DNA of 5,752 nucleotides from Bacteroidales bacterium UBA1192 (GTDB taxonomy: Bacteria; Bacteroidota; Bacteroidia; Bacteroidales; Bacteroidaceae), in assembly GCA_002310175.1 (NCBI GenBank), contig DBYG01000039.1, positions 1-5,752 of the forward strand, read 5' to 3'. The notes below the pieces were generated by a model. The model did not search any database. It had not been told where the DNA came from and was given only the letters and a program-made list of their open reading frames with translations. Positions within the stretch are counted from its first letter, which is position 1. The number at the start of each line of letters is the position of its first letter. A program made the position numbers and the translations under genes. Shown piece by piece: positions 5,684 to 5,752 of the stretch.

Positions 5684-5752
5684 GGGGATTTATGAGGGAG
5701 TTATCCTGATTATACATTACAACTTTGTGGAGGGACAAGGTCACTCCGCTAT
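5684..5752 (+). other. Untranslated leader downstream of riboswitch, no gene visible
   Basis: I see no convincing start codon with an open frame here. CTTTGT (5723-5728) can pair with ACAAGG (5735-5740) around a purine loop GGAGGG, and GGAG (5729-5732) can instead pair with CTCC (5744-5747). These may be alternative expression-platform structures, or chance. The controlled gene should begin to the right of the window. Confidence 0.4.

Noticed and set aside
5645..5709. Two tiny open frames (16 and 5 codons) coupled by ATGA at 5692-5695
   Set aside because: The first starts inside the 3' strand of the riboswitch P1 stem and runs through the kissing-loop hairpin, so translation would disrupt the aptamer. 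Frames this short are expected by chance.

Overview
The window looks like a chromosomal segment of a Bacteroidales bacterium. Five potential start regions carry the Bacteroidetes -7 element TAnnTTTG, Shine-Dalgarno sequences are weak or absent, and the protein set is typical of the group: a TonB-dependent receptor, two lipoproteins with acidic residues after the lipid-anchored cysteine, and a Bacteroides-style NikR. I see no tRNA, rRNA, CRISPR array, insertion sequence or other mobile element.

Layout. Bases 1-1757 (minus strand) hold a TonB-dependent outer-membrane receptor whose C-terminus runs off the left edge. It is divergent from a three-gene plus-strand operon at 1898-3828. That operon encodes an ECF sigma factor, a small single-span membrane protein that is the likely anti-sigma factor, and an unrecognised lipoprotein with an extra C-terminal membrane span. 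The three genes overlap one another (14 and 20 nt), so they are probably translationally coupled. The shared 140-bp intergenic region carries one -7 element for each direction and an array of three TAACAC half-sites in alternating orientation, spaced about one helical turn apart.

The third operon gene ends tail-to-tail with a minus-strand nikR-like gene (3825-4226); the two stop codons overlap. This NikR homologue keeps the ribbon-helix-helix DNA-binding domain but appears to have lost three of the four residues that bind nickel in characterised NikR. It is divergent from a probable DUF5119-type surface lipoprotein (4314-5363). The 87-bp region between them holds an inverted repeat, AATACAAA-N19-TTTGTATT, that overlaps the nikR -7 element and is a good candidate operator.

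Bases 5364-5752 contain no gene. They hold a perfect 14-bp inverted repeat, a -7 element, and a class-I cobalamin riboswitch with a clear P1 stem, B12 box and an L5-L13 kissing-loop pairing. The gene under its control starts beyond the right edge.

How the parts may work together (inference): the sigma/anti-sigma/lipoprotein operon looks like a cell-envelope signalling unit, possibly linked to the divergent receptor. The NikR-like protein probably controls itself and perhaps the neighbouring lipoprotein. The riboswitch represses an unseen downstream gene, most likely for cobalamin uptake or synthesis, when the cofactor is abundant. A metal/cofactor theme is possible, but no gene in the window shows directly that it handles nickel, cobalt or cobalamin.
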